In this document: piece by piece, positions 18,120-26,885 of the stretch | Layout of the letters: the number at the start of each line of letters is the position of its first letter | Numbering within the stretch: the stretch's first letter is position 1 | DNA from: Polynucleobacter paludilacus | Lineage (GTDB): Bacteria; Pseudomonadota; Gammaproteobacteria; Burkholderiales; Burkholderiaceae | Direction: 5' to 3' | Length of the DNA: 64,000 bases | Assembly (NCBI RefSeq): GCF_018687595.1 | Contig: NZ_CP061298.1 | Location: forward strand, 1,550,001 to 1,614,000 | Notes under the pieces: model-generated | What the model was told of the DNA's origin: nothing | Databases searched by the model: none | Seen by the model: the letters and a program-made list of their open reading frames with translations, nothing else | Program-made: the position numbers and the translations under genes

Positions 18120-18604
18120 GACCGAATACGCCCTAATAAGGTAGTGGTTGAGCGCTCATACACGAAAGGGATCGCAATCGCTTTGCCACCCCAAGTCTTA
18201 ACCAGTTTTGTCTCATCGAGCGTATCAATTTCATAATCACCGCCCTTGACATAAATATCGGGACGAATCTGCTCAATGAGCTTCACAGGGGTTTTCTCAG
18301 TAAAGATCACTACCAGATCTACGCTTTCTAATGCTGCTAATAAGGCTAAGCGATCGGCTTCACTGTTAATCGGACGATCATCGCCTTTGCCCAACATCTT
18401 GACAGAGGCATCTGAGTTGACTCCAACCACCAAACTAGCGCCCAAGGATTTTGCTTGCGCAAGGTAGCTTGCATGGCCGCGGTGAAGAATATCGAAAACC
18501 CCATTAGTAAAAACCAGAGATCTGGGCAATTGTGCAATCCGCTCGTGTAACTGCTCAGGCGGGCAGATTTTTTCCTCAAAAGATGGCATTGGCAGCGAAG
18601 TCAT
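18116..18604 (-). CDS. rfaE2: Heptose 1-phosphate adenylyltransferase
   Basis: Nucleotidyltransferase (162 aa) that makes ADP-heptose from D-glycero-beta-D-manno-heptose 1-phosphate for the LPS inner core. The motif NGVFDILHRGH contains the HxGH signature, and GGDYEIDTL and ERSTTTLLGRI are typical of the C-terminal domain of HldE. The kinase domain is absent, so this is the stand-alone transferase found in organisms with split hldE. It diverges from the lipid cassette with a 92-bp gap in which I see only weak promoter-like hexamers. Confidence 0.9.
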   Translation of the reverse strand: MTSLPMPSFEEKICPPEQLHERIAQLPRSLVFTNGVFDILHRGHASYLAQAKSLGASLVVGVNSDASVKMLGKGDDRPINSEADRLALLAALESVDLVVIFTEKTPVKLIEQIRPDIYVKGGDYEIDTLDETKLVKTWGGKAIAIPFVYERSTTTLLGRIRS

Positions 18605-18696
18605 GACTCAATATTAAAGGCTTTTGATACTGTCAAACGACATTCCCCAGAATGTCTTAGACTTGCACACCTAGACACCTTATTTACAGGCGCACC

Positions 18697-19278
18697 ATGA
18701 CCCGATTTCATAGATTAATAGCACTTCTGAGCATGACTCCATTTTTACTAGGATTAGGCATGGATTCCGTTAAAGCTGCGCCAGCAAGTTGCAGCCCCTT
18801 GCTTTCTCATACCTTCCCTCGCCTTCAGGACGAAGCGCCTCAAAATCTTTGCCAATACCAAGGCAAGGTGCTATTGGTCGTCAATACTGCCAGCTACTGT
18901 GGCTTTACGGGTCAATACGAAGACTTAGAGAAGATTTATGCCAAATATAAGGATCAAGGCTTTGTCGTTTTAGGATTCCCATCGAATGATTTTGGCCAGC
19001 AAGAACCGGGCAGTAATAAAGAGATTGCCGACTTTTGTAAAAATACCTACGATGTCAAATTTCCGATGTTTGCCAAGAGCTCTGTGAGCGGCTCAACTGC
19101 GAATCCTTTGTTCAAAATGCTAATCGCTAAAACTGGTACAACTCCTAAATGGAATTTCTATAAATACTTAATCGATCGTAATGGCAATGTTGTAGATTCT
19201 TTTGGGAGCATGACCAAGCCAACAAGTAGCAGTGTGCTTGATGAAATCCAAAAGCTATTAGGGGAAAAGGTTCAGTGA
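18697..19278 (+). CDS. Glutathione peroxidase family protein, exported
   Basis: Thiol peroxidase of the glutathione peroxidase family (193 aa). A signal sequence (about 1-28, ending near VKAAPA) predicts a periplasmic location, unusual for BtuE-like enzymes. The catalytic residue is Cys68 in NTASYCGFTGQY; the Gln in FPSNDFGQQ and the Trp in PKWNFYKYL complete the catalytic set. It reduces organic or lipid hydroperoxides, probably using thioredoxin-like donors. It is the first gene of a five-gene cassette with a GTGA overlap to the next gene, which hints at lipid peroxide defence. Confidence 0.88.
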   Translation: MTRFHRLIALLSMTPFLLGLGMDSVKAAPASCSPLLSHTFPRLQDEAPQNLCQYQGKVLLVVNTASYCGFTGQYEDLEKIYAKYKDQGFVVLGFPSNDFGQQEPGSNKEIADFCKNTYDVKFPMFAKSSVSGSTANPLFKMLIAKTGTTPKWNFYKYLIDRNGNVVDSFGSMTKPTSSSVLDEIQKLLGEKVQ

Positions 19279-20663
19279 GTAAAAAAAGAATTGCCATCAT
19301 TGGCGCGGGTATTTCTGGGCTTGGTTGCGCCTATGCATTAAGACAGTGTCCTGAGACTGAAATTACCCTCTATGAAGGCGGCGATCATATTGGCGGCCAT
19401 AGCAATACGGTAGATTTTTCTTTAGATACGCCAAGCGGCAAAATTCAATATGGCATTGATACTGGTTTCTTAGTTTTTAATCGCAAAACCTATCCTCGCT
19501 TACTGCGCTTATTTGAGCAAATCAAAGCACCGATCGCGAATTCTGAGATGTCTTTTTCTGTTTCGATCTCGCCCGATGATCAACACCGCGGTGACCGCAA
19601 GATTGAATGGGCTGGCAATGATCTCAATTCCTTTTTTGGACAAAGAGCAAACCTATTCTCTAGATCATTCTGGACAATGGCTTTCGATATTTTGCGCTTT
19701 AATCGTCTTGCCACTAAGTTGGCTCAGAAACAAATTCTTGCTGGGCAAGAATATGCAGAACCCGATGAGCCTATCGCTGATTTTTTAAATCGCAATCGCT
19801 TCAGCCAAAGCTTTAGAGAGAATTATTTTCTTCCGATGATTGGTGCGATCTGGTCTTGCTCGGTTGAGCAAATGCTGGAGTTCCCAATTCAAACGATGGT
19901 GCGCTTCTGTCATAACCATGGACTATTACAAATCCAGAATCGCCCTCAGTGGCTTACAGTCCAGGGTGGATCGAGAGAATATGTAAAGCGTATCGTAGCT
20001 GTGCTCGAGCAGCATCAAGTAAAAATTCAGCGGGAAGCAGTGATTCAAGTCAATGCTAGTCAAGATGGTGATTCGCCAGTCGAAGTCATCAGTTTAAATG
20101 GCAGCGCTCTATTTGATGAAGTGGTGATGGCCTGCCATAGTGATCAAAGTTTGGAACTCGTCAAAGGGATCGATCAGACTGCACAAAACATTTTGGCTGC
20201 CATTCCTTATCAAAAGAACCGCGCCTTTTTGCACACGGATCAGCATTTCCTACCCAAAACACAACGCTGTTGGGCAGCCTGGAATTACACCGCGAAATCT
20301 GGCGCAGCACCTTCTTCAAAGAAACACGTGAGCGTGAATTACCTCATCAATCGTTTGCAGCCTTTGCCTGATGCACTTAAAAATACACCCATCATTGTCA
20401 GCCTCAACCCATCGACTGATCCGGATCCTCGATTGGTACATTCAGAGATTGAATACTCCCATCCCGTTTTTGATATGGCAGCCATTCAGGCGCAAAAGCA
20501 ATTACCGTTGATTCAAGGAAATAATGGAATTTGGTATTGCGGTGCATGGACTGGCTTTGGCTTTCATGAAGATGGCTTGCGCTCGGGTGAACTGGTTGCA
20601 GAAGACTTACTTGAAAATATTCACTCGCCCTCACAATCTCGTCGGACCCAAGACGCCCAATAA
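19275..20663 (+). CDS. FAD-dependent amine oxidase-like protein (lipid cassette)
   Basis: Flavoprotein of the NAD(P)-binding/amine-oxidase superfamily (462 aa). The dinucleotide fold begins with IIGAGISGLG (residues 8-17) followed by YEGGDHIGGHSNTV, and the C-terminal GAWTGFGFHEDGLRSG closes the FAD site. Members next to DUF1365 and cfa genes are associated with fatty-acid modification, not amine oxidation. The start is GTG, overlapping the peroxidase stop. The exact reaction is unknown; desaturation or oxidation of a phospholipid acyl chain is the likely guess. Confidence 0.88.
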   Translation: MSKKRIAIIGAGISGLGCAYALRQCPETEITLYEGGDHIGGHSNTVDFSLDTPSGKIQYGIDTGFLVFNRKTYPRLLRLFEQIKAPIANSEMSFSVSISPDDQHRGDRKIEWAGNDLNSFFGQRANLFSRSFWTMAFDILRFNRLATKLAQKQILAGQEYAEPDEPIADFLNRNRFSQSFRENYFLPMIGAIWSCSVEQMLEFPIQTMVRFCHNHGLLQIQNRPQWLTVQGGSREYVKRIVAVLEQHQVKIQREAVIQVNASQDGDSPVEVISLNGSALFDEVVMACHSDQSLELVKGIDQTAQNILAAIPYQKNRAFLHTDQHFLPKTQRCWAAWNYTAKSGAAPSSKKHVSVNYLINRLQPLPDALKNTPIIVSLNPSTDPDPRLVHSEIEYSHPVFDMAAIQAQKQLPLIQGNNGIWYCGAWTGFGFHEDGLRSGELVAEDLLENIHSPSQSRRTQDAQ

Positions 20664-21449
20664 ATGAATCAAGCCAAGATCAATTTTGGATTAGTTCAAC
20701 ATCGTCGTTTTAGACCAGCTCAAAATGCGTTTTCTTATGGAGTCTTTACGCTATCTATACCGATGCGCTCCAGAAAACAAGCGCCCCAACTGTTAAGCAA
20801 GCATGGGGTTAGCGATAACCAAGCCGGATTATTTGCTTTTCATGATCGAGATCATGGCCTAGGAGGCAGCTGCTCCCTCCAATGGATTGAAAAAATTCTA
20901 GAGGTAAATCACATTCCAAATGTTGATGGCGAAATCTGGCTGCAAACCTTCCCCAGAATATTGGGCTACGTTTTTAATCCTGTCAGTTTTTGGCTATGCA
21001 CTCGCGCCAATGGTGAAGTTCAAGCAGTTCTGGCAGAGGTGAATAATACTTTTGGCGAGCGACATTGCTATCTTCTATTTAAGGATTCTGGTGAACCTCT
21101 CTGCTCCGGGGAGACCCTGCTCTCTCAGAAAGTCTTTCATGTTTCTCCATTTTGCTCGGTGAGCGGCGAATACCACTTCCGCTTTCTCTTTCCTAACGAT
21201 AGCAATAGCAAACATCACTCCCTATACCGTATTGAATTGCATGACGATGGCTTGCCCTTAATCAATACCAGCATCAGCGGGGAGGCTCGCGAGCTGAGTC
21301 GAAAAATGCTTTACATAGCATTCTTGCGTTATCCTTTAATGAGCTTAGGTGTAATTTTTAGGATTCACTGGCAAGCATTGAAGTTGTGGCTTAAAGGCGT
21401 TCCTTTTCACTCAAAACCCAAACCTCCTGAACTTGAAGTTAGTAGATGA
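20664..21449 (+). CDS. DUF1365 protein
   Basis: 261-aa protein of the DUF1365 family, function not established. Typical features are the opening [13 protein letters not shown], the [15 protein letters not shown] motif near residue 95-110 and NTFGERH. It starts immediately after the amine-oxidase-like stop and overlaps cfa by 4 nt. The conserved amine oxidase-DUF1365-cfa order suggests a shared job in membrane fatty-acid modification. Confidence 0.88.
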   Translation: MNQAKINFGLVQHRRFRPAQNAFSYGVFTLSIPMRSRKQAPQLLSKHGVSDNQAGLFAFHDRDHGLGGSCSLQWIEKILEVNHIPNVDGEIWLQTFPRILGYVFNPVSFWLCTRANGEVQAVLAEVNNTFGERHCYLLFKDSGEPLCSGETLLSQKVFHVSPFCSVSGEYHFRFLFPNDSNSKHHSLYRIELHDDGLPLINTSISGEARELSRKMLYIAFLRYPLMSLGVIFRIHWQALKLWLKGVPFHSKPKPPELEVSR

Positions 21450-22726
21450 ATCGTCCTGGTCAATCCCTTCTCTCTCGTCTGAGCTTCTCGCGTCCTGAGA
21501 GAAAAAATAACAAGCCCCATCAGGGAGGCTTTGCTGCAAGCTCATTACTGAAGCTTCTAGAAAAGCTCCAGACTGGGTTTTTGGTGATGCGCCTTCCGGA
21601 TGGCAGCACTCGCCAATTTGGATCATCGTCGGACATCCTGCATGCTGAAATTCAAATTCTGGATTGGTCTGTATTTAAGGCCACCCTTTCTCATGGCGAT
21701 ATTGGTTTTGCCGAAAGCTATATCAAGGGTCACTGGGATACACCAGATTTAAAAGCAATACTAGATTTGGCTGTTTGTAACCGTGCTTTACTAGAAAAAG
21801 TGATCTACGGTAGCTGGTACGGATCTCTGTTTTATCGCATCAAACATTTTCTGCGCGATAACACCAAATCAGGTAGCCGAAAAAATATTCATGCTCATTA
21901 CGATCTTGGAAATGCCTTCTACACGCTTTGGCTCGATCCAACCATGAGCTATTCCAGCGCATGGTTTGCAAATGACGACAAACAAACATTAGCTAGCGCC
22001 CAAAAAGCCAAGATTAAGCGCATTCTTCAATCTCTTAATATCAAGCCCAATAGCGAAATCTTAGAAATTGGCTGTGGCTGGGGTGGCTTTATGGAAGAAG
22101 CCATTCATGCAGGCATGAATGTCATCGGGCTGACGCTATCAACTGAACAAAAGCGCTTCGCAGAAGAAAGACTGAAAAACCTTGGTAGTCAGAATCAGTT
22201 TGAAGTCCATCTTCAGGACTATCGAGACTGCAAAGAGCGATTTGACGGTATTGCCTCGATTGAAATGTTCGAAGCAGTTGGCGAGAATCACTGGCCTGAA
22301 TATTTTCAAACGATTGCGGATTGCCTCAAGGTAGGTGGTAAAGCCTGTATACAGACAATTGTGATTGCTGACGAACTCTTTGCACGCTACCGCAATAGCA
22401 CAGACTTTATCCAGCAATATGTTTTCCCGGGCGGAATGCTGCCATCGCGTTCAGTATTTAAATCCTATGCTGAAAAGGCAGGGTTGAAAATTGAATCTGA
22501 ATTTGCATTTGGTCTGGACTATGCAAAAACACTTTGTATTTGGCGCGATAGCTTTAATGGCAAGCTACAAGAGGTAAGACGTCTTGGGTTTGATGAAGCA
22601 TTTATTCGCTTATGGAATTTCTACTTAATGTACTGTGCGGCAGGTTTTGCTCAGGGCAGTATTGACGTCATTCAATTCACACTCAGCCATCAATCCGGGT
22701 TAAAAGCCCAAGGGGCCCCTCACTGA
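21446..22726 (+). CDS. cfa: Cyclopropane-fatty-acyl-phospholipid synthase family methyltransferase
   Basis: SAM-dependent methyltransferase acting on unsaturated acyl chains of membrane phospholipids (426 aa). The SAM site [10 protein letters not shown] is at about 204-213, and [20 protein letters not shown] before it is a hallmark of the CFA family. Whether the product is a cyclopropane or a methyl-branched or furan precursor cannot be read from sequence. It overlaps the DUF1365 gene by 4 nt and the SDR by 1 nt. The name is by family; a CfaB-like or UfaM-like role is also possible. Confidence 0.88.
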   Translation: MNRPGQSLLSRLSFSRPERKNNKPHQGGFAASSLLKLLEKLQTGFLVMRLPDGSTRQFGSSSDILHAEIQILDWSVFKATLSHGDIGFAESYIKGHWDTPDLKAILDLAVCNRALLEKVIYGSWYGSLFYRIKHFLRDNTKSGSRKNIHAHYDLGNAFYTLWLDPTMSYSSAWFANDDKQTLASAQKAKIKRILQSLNIKPNSEILEIGCGWGGFMEEAIHAGMNVIGLTLSTEQKRFAEERLKNLGSQNQFEVHLQDYRDCKERFDGIASIEMFEAVGENHWPEYFQTIADCLKVGGKACIQTIVIADELFARYRNSTDFIQQYVFPGGMLPSRSVFKSYAEKAGLKIESEFAFGLDYAKTLCIWRDSFNGKLQEVRRLGFDEAFIRLWNFYLMYCAAGFAQGSIDVIQFTLSHQSGLKAQGAPH

Positions 22727-23502
22727 TGAAGCAAAAAGGCATTGAGCAATTCGCAGGTAAACGAGTCTGGGTCATTGGGGCTTCTAGCGGAATTGGTGAA
22801 GCCTGCGCCAAGGCCTTACTTTCACAATCCGCCAAAGTCGCCTTATCTAGTCGTCGTGTTGAGCGACTGAATACGATTGCAGCGGAATATTCCCAATCTC
22901 AGAGCTTGGTTCTTCCTCTAGATGTTACTAATACAGAGCAAATGCAAGCTGCCTATCAAACCATCTCGAATCAATGGGGAGGAATTGATTTACTCCTCTT
23001 TGTTTCGGGCCTATATATTCCACTAAGAGCGGATCAATTTGGGATAGATGCTGCTGAAAAAACAATCGATGCGAATTTACTAGGCCCGATGAGGGCCGTA
23101 TCGATTGTCTTACCTGCTATGCTCAAGGCACATGATGGACATATCGCAATTGTGGGGAGTGTAGCGGGCTATAGTGGCTTACCTAAAGCACTAGCTTATG
23201 GTCCAAGTAAAGCGGGCATCATCAATTTTTGCGAGACCCTCTATTACGACTTGCTTCCTGATGGAGTGAGCGTGCATATGATTTCCCCTGGATTTGTCGC
23301 TACCGAGGCTACAGCCCAAAATGATTTCGAAATGCCTGCACTCATCACTGCTGAAAAGGCTGCCCAAGAAATCTTATCTGGCATTCAAAAGGGGGAGTTT
23401 GACATTCACTTCCCAAAGCAATTCTCAGGTTTTTTGAAGTTCCTCAGAATTTTGCCCTACCCTATTTACTTTTGGATCGTCAGACGCTTCGTGAAGATTT
23501 AA
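22726..23502 (+). CDS. Short-chain dehydrogenase/reductase (lipid cassette)
   Basis: NAD(P)-dependent SDR (258 aa). The cofactor motif GASSGIGE is near residues 18-25, and the catalytic Tyr/Lys pair lies in AYGPSKAG (about 164-170). The hydrophobic C-terminus with FLRILPYPIYFWIVRRF may touch the membrane. It is the last gene of the peroxidase-oxidase-DUF1365-cfa unit, joined by a TGATG overlap. Substrate is probably lipid-derived, by context only. Confidence 0.85.
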   Translation: MKQKGIEQFAGKRVWVIGASSGIGEACAKALLSQSAKVALSSRRVERLNTIAAEYSQSQSLVLPLDVTNTEQMQAAYQTISNQWGGIDLLLFVSGLYIPLRADQFGIDAAEKTIDANLLGPMRAVSIVLPAMLKAHDGHIAIVGSVAGYSGLPKALAYGPSKAGIINFCETLYYDLLPDGVSVHMISPGFVATEATAQNDFEMPALITAEKAAQEILSGIQKGEFDIHFPKQFSGFLKFLRILPYPIYFWIVRRFVKI

Positions 23503-23509
23503 TATCACC

Positions 23510-23525
23510 TCTAGCAAGAGCTAGA
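23510..23525. terminator. Weak hairpin between convergent SDR and dsbA
   Basis: Six-bp arms TCTAGC/GCTAGA around AAGA in the 23-bp gap. On the plus strand it is followed by TTATTTG, which falls in the dsbA 3' end. It may act as a modest terminator in both directions, but the stem is short and AT-rich. Confidence 0.3.
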
Positions 23526-24182
23526 TTATTTGTAACGATCCTTGCGAATCTTGTCTTCCAAGAAAGTTATCACTTCGATTGCCTTTGCTTTGGAGCCAGC
23601 AATAGAAGGTGAAGTAACGTAGCGACCTTGCATCACAATCGTTGGCACACCATCAATGCGGTATTGCATCACCAATTGGTTGGCCGCTTTTGCTTTTGAA
23701 ACCACTGCAAACGAGCGATAGTTCGTTAAAAACGCATTTCGATCGATGCCCTGTGAGGCTACCCAATCTGCAATTTCATTTTCAGTTAAGAGGCGTTTAT
23801 TTTCTTTATGAATTGCATAGAAAACTTTGTCATTCAGAGCATCGGCCTTACCCATGGCCAATAGCGCATAGTAAAGCTGGCTATGCGGTAAAAAATCCTC
23901 TCTAAAGGCAACTGGTACCCTATGAAAAGCAACATCTTTGGGCTGGCTCTTAACCCAGGCACTTAATTCAGGTTCAAAGTCATAACAGTGTGGGCATCCG
24001 TACCAAAAGAATTCGATAACCTCAACCTTTCCCTTTGCAGTAACTGGCTGCGCATCAGGCAATACTCGATATTCAAATCCTTCTTCAATTTTTCCGCCAG
24101 GTATTTTGCCTTGCGCGTTTGCTACCCCAACTAATAGTAAGCAGGAAATAAAAAGGATTGCTCTTCTATTGAATGTGATCAT
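23526..24182 (-). CDS. dsbA: Thiol:disulfide interchange protein DsbA
   Basis: Periplasmic oxidase introducing disulfides into exported proteins (218 aa). Signal peptide to about residue 24 (VANAQG). The thioredoxin-fold active site is Cys63-Pro-His-Cys66 within FFWYGCPHC, the classic DsbA dipeptide, and the cis-proline loop is GVPTIV. It overlaps the SPOR gene by 4 nt (ATGA), so translation is likely coupled. Confidence 0.95.
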   Translation of the reverse strand: MITFNRRAILFISCLLLVGVANAQGKIPGGKIEEGFEYRVLPDAQPVTAKGKVEVIEFFWYGCPHCYDFEPELSAWVKSQPKDVAFHRVPVAFREDFLPHSQLYYALLAMGKADALNDKVFYAIHKENKRLLTENEIADWVASQGIDRNAFLTNYRSFAVVSKAKAANQLVMQYRIDGVPTIVMQGRYVTSPSIAGSKAKAIEVITFLEDKIRKDRYK

Positions 24183-24769
24183 GATTTATTGGATTTAATC
24201 AGAGTAGTTTTGATGCCCATTTTACTTAGCTTATCGCTGACCGCTTTACTGTCATCGGCTGAGTTGAATGGACCAACTCTGACGCGCCACACCGTATTGC
24301 CATCAGTTGTGAGCTCGCTGAGCTGCGATTGCACTCCCTGAATCGCTAAGTTTGCTTTTTGAGCATCTGCATCTGCTTGCTTACTAAAAGCGCCGACTTG
24401 CAAAAAGAATTCAGCCTCTGCTTTGGCCGCTGGGGCCGGATCAGGAGCCTTCTTGCCACTAACTAAATCCCCAATCGGATCTAAAGCCGGTGCAGTCGTT
24501 TTACCTTGCAAGGGTTTATTTAAATCTAGTGGCGCTGGCGGTGTTGAATCCTGGCCATCCGAGCTTGGAGCAGATTTGATATTTAAGGGGAGATTTGGGG
24601 CGCGTACTCCAGGTCTTTCCTGGGGTGTATTTTTGGACAAGTAAAACGCAATCAAAAGAGCGGCCCCAAGACCGACTGCGAGACCAAGCACGAATCCGAT
24701 GAGAGTCCCACCATGTTCAGAATGGTCTTGAGTTGTGAAGCGTGACAATTGATTCGATTTTTTCATCAT
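24179..24769 (-). CDS. SPOR-domain membrane protein (FtsN-like)
   Basis: 196-aa protein with a short cytoplasmic tail, one membrane segment (about residues 23-44), a Pro/Ala-rich periplasmic linker and a C-terminal SPOR domain (about 118-196; FLQVGAFSKQADADAQK). SPOR domains bind denuded septal peptidoglycan, so a cell-division role like FtsN is likely. Two ATGs occur in tandem (24769 and 24766); the second has better spacing from GAGG. In betaproteobacteria this gene regularly lies between argS and dsbA, as here. Confidence 0.85.
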   Translation of the reverse strand: MMKKSNQLSRFTTQDHSEHGGTLIGFVLGLAVGLGAALLIAFYLSKNTPQERPGVRAPNLPLNIKSAPSSDGQDSTPPAPLDLNKPLQGKTTAPALDPIGDLVSGKKAPDPAPAAKAEAEFFLQVGAFSKQADADAQKANLAIQGVQSQLSELTTDGNTVWRVRVGPFNSADDSKAVSDKLSKMGIKTTLIKSNKS

Positions 24770-24802
24770 ATCCTCATCTTACATTTTCACTGCAAGCCTT
24801 GC

Positions 24803-26545
24803 TCACATCTTAGTGGGTGCTGAAACCCCTAGCAATTTCAGGCCATTTTGCAGCACTTGCCGCGTTGCAGAAAGCAAAGCGATGCGCGCTAACTTTAAGG
24901 CTGGATCATCGACCAAGACCCGGTCAGCATTGTAAAAAGTATGGAAATCTCCTGCTAAATCTCGCAGATAAAAAGCGAGGGCATGAGGTGCTAGCTCTGT
25001 TGCTGCCGTTGCCAGCATTTCCGGATATTCGGCCAAGCGCCTTAAAAGATGATCAGAAGCTTTGCTATTGAGTAAAGATAAATCTGCAGTCATCAACTCA
25101 CTAGGCTGACCACCCCACTGTTGGAGGATCGAACAAATCCGTGCGTGGGCATATTGCACATAAAACACAGGGTTCTCATCATTTTGTTGCAGAGCTAAAT
25201 CAATATCGAATACGAATTCAGTATCAGCTTTGCGCGAAATTAAGAAGAAACGCACTGCATCACGACCACGCTGCAAAGCAAGGGCACGATCTGCCTCGTT
25301 CATCTCATCACTAACACCACCAGACCATTCAACCAGATCTCGGACGGTGACATAAGATCCTGCGCGCTTAGAAATCTTGACTTCCTCGCCATTGCGCATC
25401 ACGGTTACCATCTTATGCAAGACATATTCAGGATAGGTTTTGGGAATAGTCCATCCCCGCTTTTGTGCTACACCCTGAAGACCTGAGCGAACTCGTGCGA
25501 TCGTACCGTGGTGATCGCTTCCCTGAACATTAATCACCTTCTCAAAGCCACGTTGCCACTTGCTGGTATGGTAGGCAACATCAGGCACAAAGTAAGTAAA
25601 ACTTCCATCAGACTTGCGCATCACACGATCTTTATCGTCTCCATCCGAAGTCGTATTGAGCCATAAGGCGCCCTCAGACTCATAGGTCTTTCCGACCTGA
25701 CTTAAGTCTTGCACGATTTGAGCAACACTGCCATCGGTATATAAAGAAGATTCAAGATAGTAACAATCAAATTGCACACCAAACGTTTTAAGATCAATAT
25801 CTTGTTCATTGCGCAAATAGGCAACTGCAAACTGACGAATTGCCTCCAAGCGATCTTCTGTGGAAGCGCTAGATATATCTGCTGCAGACCCTTTAAATGC
25901 CTGTGCAATATCAGCAATATATTCACCGTTATAAGCCTGCTCCGGCCACTCTGAATCGCCAGGCTTTAGTCCATCAAGACGTGCCTTAACTGATAGCGCC
26001 AGATTGGCGATTTGTACGCCTGCATCGTTGTAATAAAACTCTCGATGTACACGTATACCTTGGGTAGCCAATAAATTAGCCAGAGCATCACCAAGTGCGG
26101 CCTGTCTTCCATGTCCAACATGCAAAGGTCCCGTTGGGTTAGCAGAGACAAACTCGATCATGGCTTTAGGAGAATTTGGGCCAACCGGTACAACTCCAAA
26201 AGCTTCGCCAGCAGTCAAGACCTCATTGATCACTGAAGTCTTGGCCGCATTACTCAAACGAAAGTTAATAAATCCTGGACCAGCAATCTCACAAGCTTGA
26301 ATTAACTCATCATAGCCAGCCTGTATTTTGAGGCGCTCGACTAGAGCTTGAGCCAATTCCCGAGGATTCATTTGCCATGCTTTAGCAATCTGTAGTGCAA
26401 TATTGCAAGCAACATCACCATGTTCAACCGCTTTAGGCCGCTCTAGGCGTGGCTGAGCCGACTGCGCTTGGCCATGCTCTAGGGCCAAACTCTTTAAAGC
26501 GGCGCTCAGCATTGCGACTAAACGATTTTTATTGGTTAGCAACAT
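24803..26545 (-). CDS. argS: Arginyl-tRNA synthetase
   Basis: Class I aminoacyl-tRNA synthetase (580 aa). The HIGH motif appears as HVGHG in [11 protein letters not shown] (about 135-145). A KISKR sequence stands where other class I enzymes have KMSKS; many ArgRS have a degenerate form there. The N-terminal Add-1 domain and the C-terminal DALR anticodon-binding domain (from about residue 450) are present. No Shine-Dalgarno is obvious before the ATG. It diverges from the DUF1840 gene with a 35-bp gap. Confidence 0.96.
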   Translation of the reverse strand: MLLTNKNRLVAMLSAALKSLALEHGQAQSAQPRLERPKAVEHGDVACNIALQIAKAWQMNPRELAQALVERLKIQAGYDELIQACEIAGPGFINFRLSNAAKTSVINEVLTAGEAFGVVPVGPNSPKAMIEFVSANPTGPLHVGHGRQAALGDALANLLATQGIRVHREFYYNDAGVQIANLALSVKARLDGLKPGDSEWPEQAYNGEYIADIAQAFKGSAADISSASTEDRLEAIRQFAVAYLRNEQDIDLKTFGVQFDCYYLESSLYTDGSVAQIVQDLSQVGKTYESEGALWLNTTSDGDDKDRVMRKSDGSFTYFVPDVAYHTSKWQRGFEKVINVQGSDHHGTIARVRSGLQGVAQKRGWTIPKTYPEYVLHKMVTVMRNGEEVKISKRAGSYVTVRDLVEWSGGVSDEMNEADRALALQRGRDAVRFFLISRKADTEFVFDIDLALQQNDENPVFYVQYAHARICSILQQWGGQPSELMTADLSLLNSKASDHLLRRLAEYPEMLATAATELAPHALAFYLRDLAGDFHTFYNADRVLVDDPALKLARIALLSATRQVLQNGLKLLGVSAPTKM

Positions 26546-26580
26546 AGAAGAGTGAGTTTATCAGGTGGTAAGCTATCAGA

Positions 26581-26874
26581 ATGATCTATCAATTTCGCTC
26601 CAAGGCGGGCCCCGATGTGATTATGCTCAGCGATTTGACTGAGCGGATTTTTGCTATTCTGGGGCGCCAACTCGAAGCTCAGGGTATCTTTACCGTTGAG
26701 CAGCTCCCCAGCTTAATCACTTTGCTAGAAACTGCCATTTTGAATGACCTAGAGGAGCGCAAAGAAAACGATAAACCTAAACAAAGCGATCGCTTGGGGC
26801 AGCGCGCCTACCCTTTTTTAGAACTTCTAAAAGAATCGAGCGCTAAAAAAGAGCCGGTAATGTGGGGTGTTTAG
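26581..26874 (+). CDS. DUF1840 protein
   Basis: 97-aa protein matching the DUF1840 family of betaproteobacteria, function unknown. It opens with IYQFRSKAGPDVIML and ends with the conserved PFLELLKES region; the interior is mostly helical and charged. It stands alone on the plus strand between divergent argS and convergent metH (11 nt from the metH stop). Confidence 0.8.
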   Translation: MIYQFRSKAGPDVIMLSDLTERIFAILGRQLEAQGIFTVEQLPSLITLLETAILNDLEERKENDKPKQSDRLGQRAYPFLELLKESSAKKEPVMWGV

Positions 26875-26885
26875 GCTAATTTAGC

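Noticed and set aside
18605-18696. Strong promoter between rfaE2 and the lipid cassette
   Set aside because: TTGATA and AGAATG-like hexamers are present but spacing and -10 quality are poor, so no promoter is annotated.
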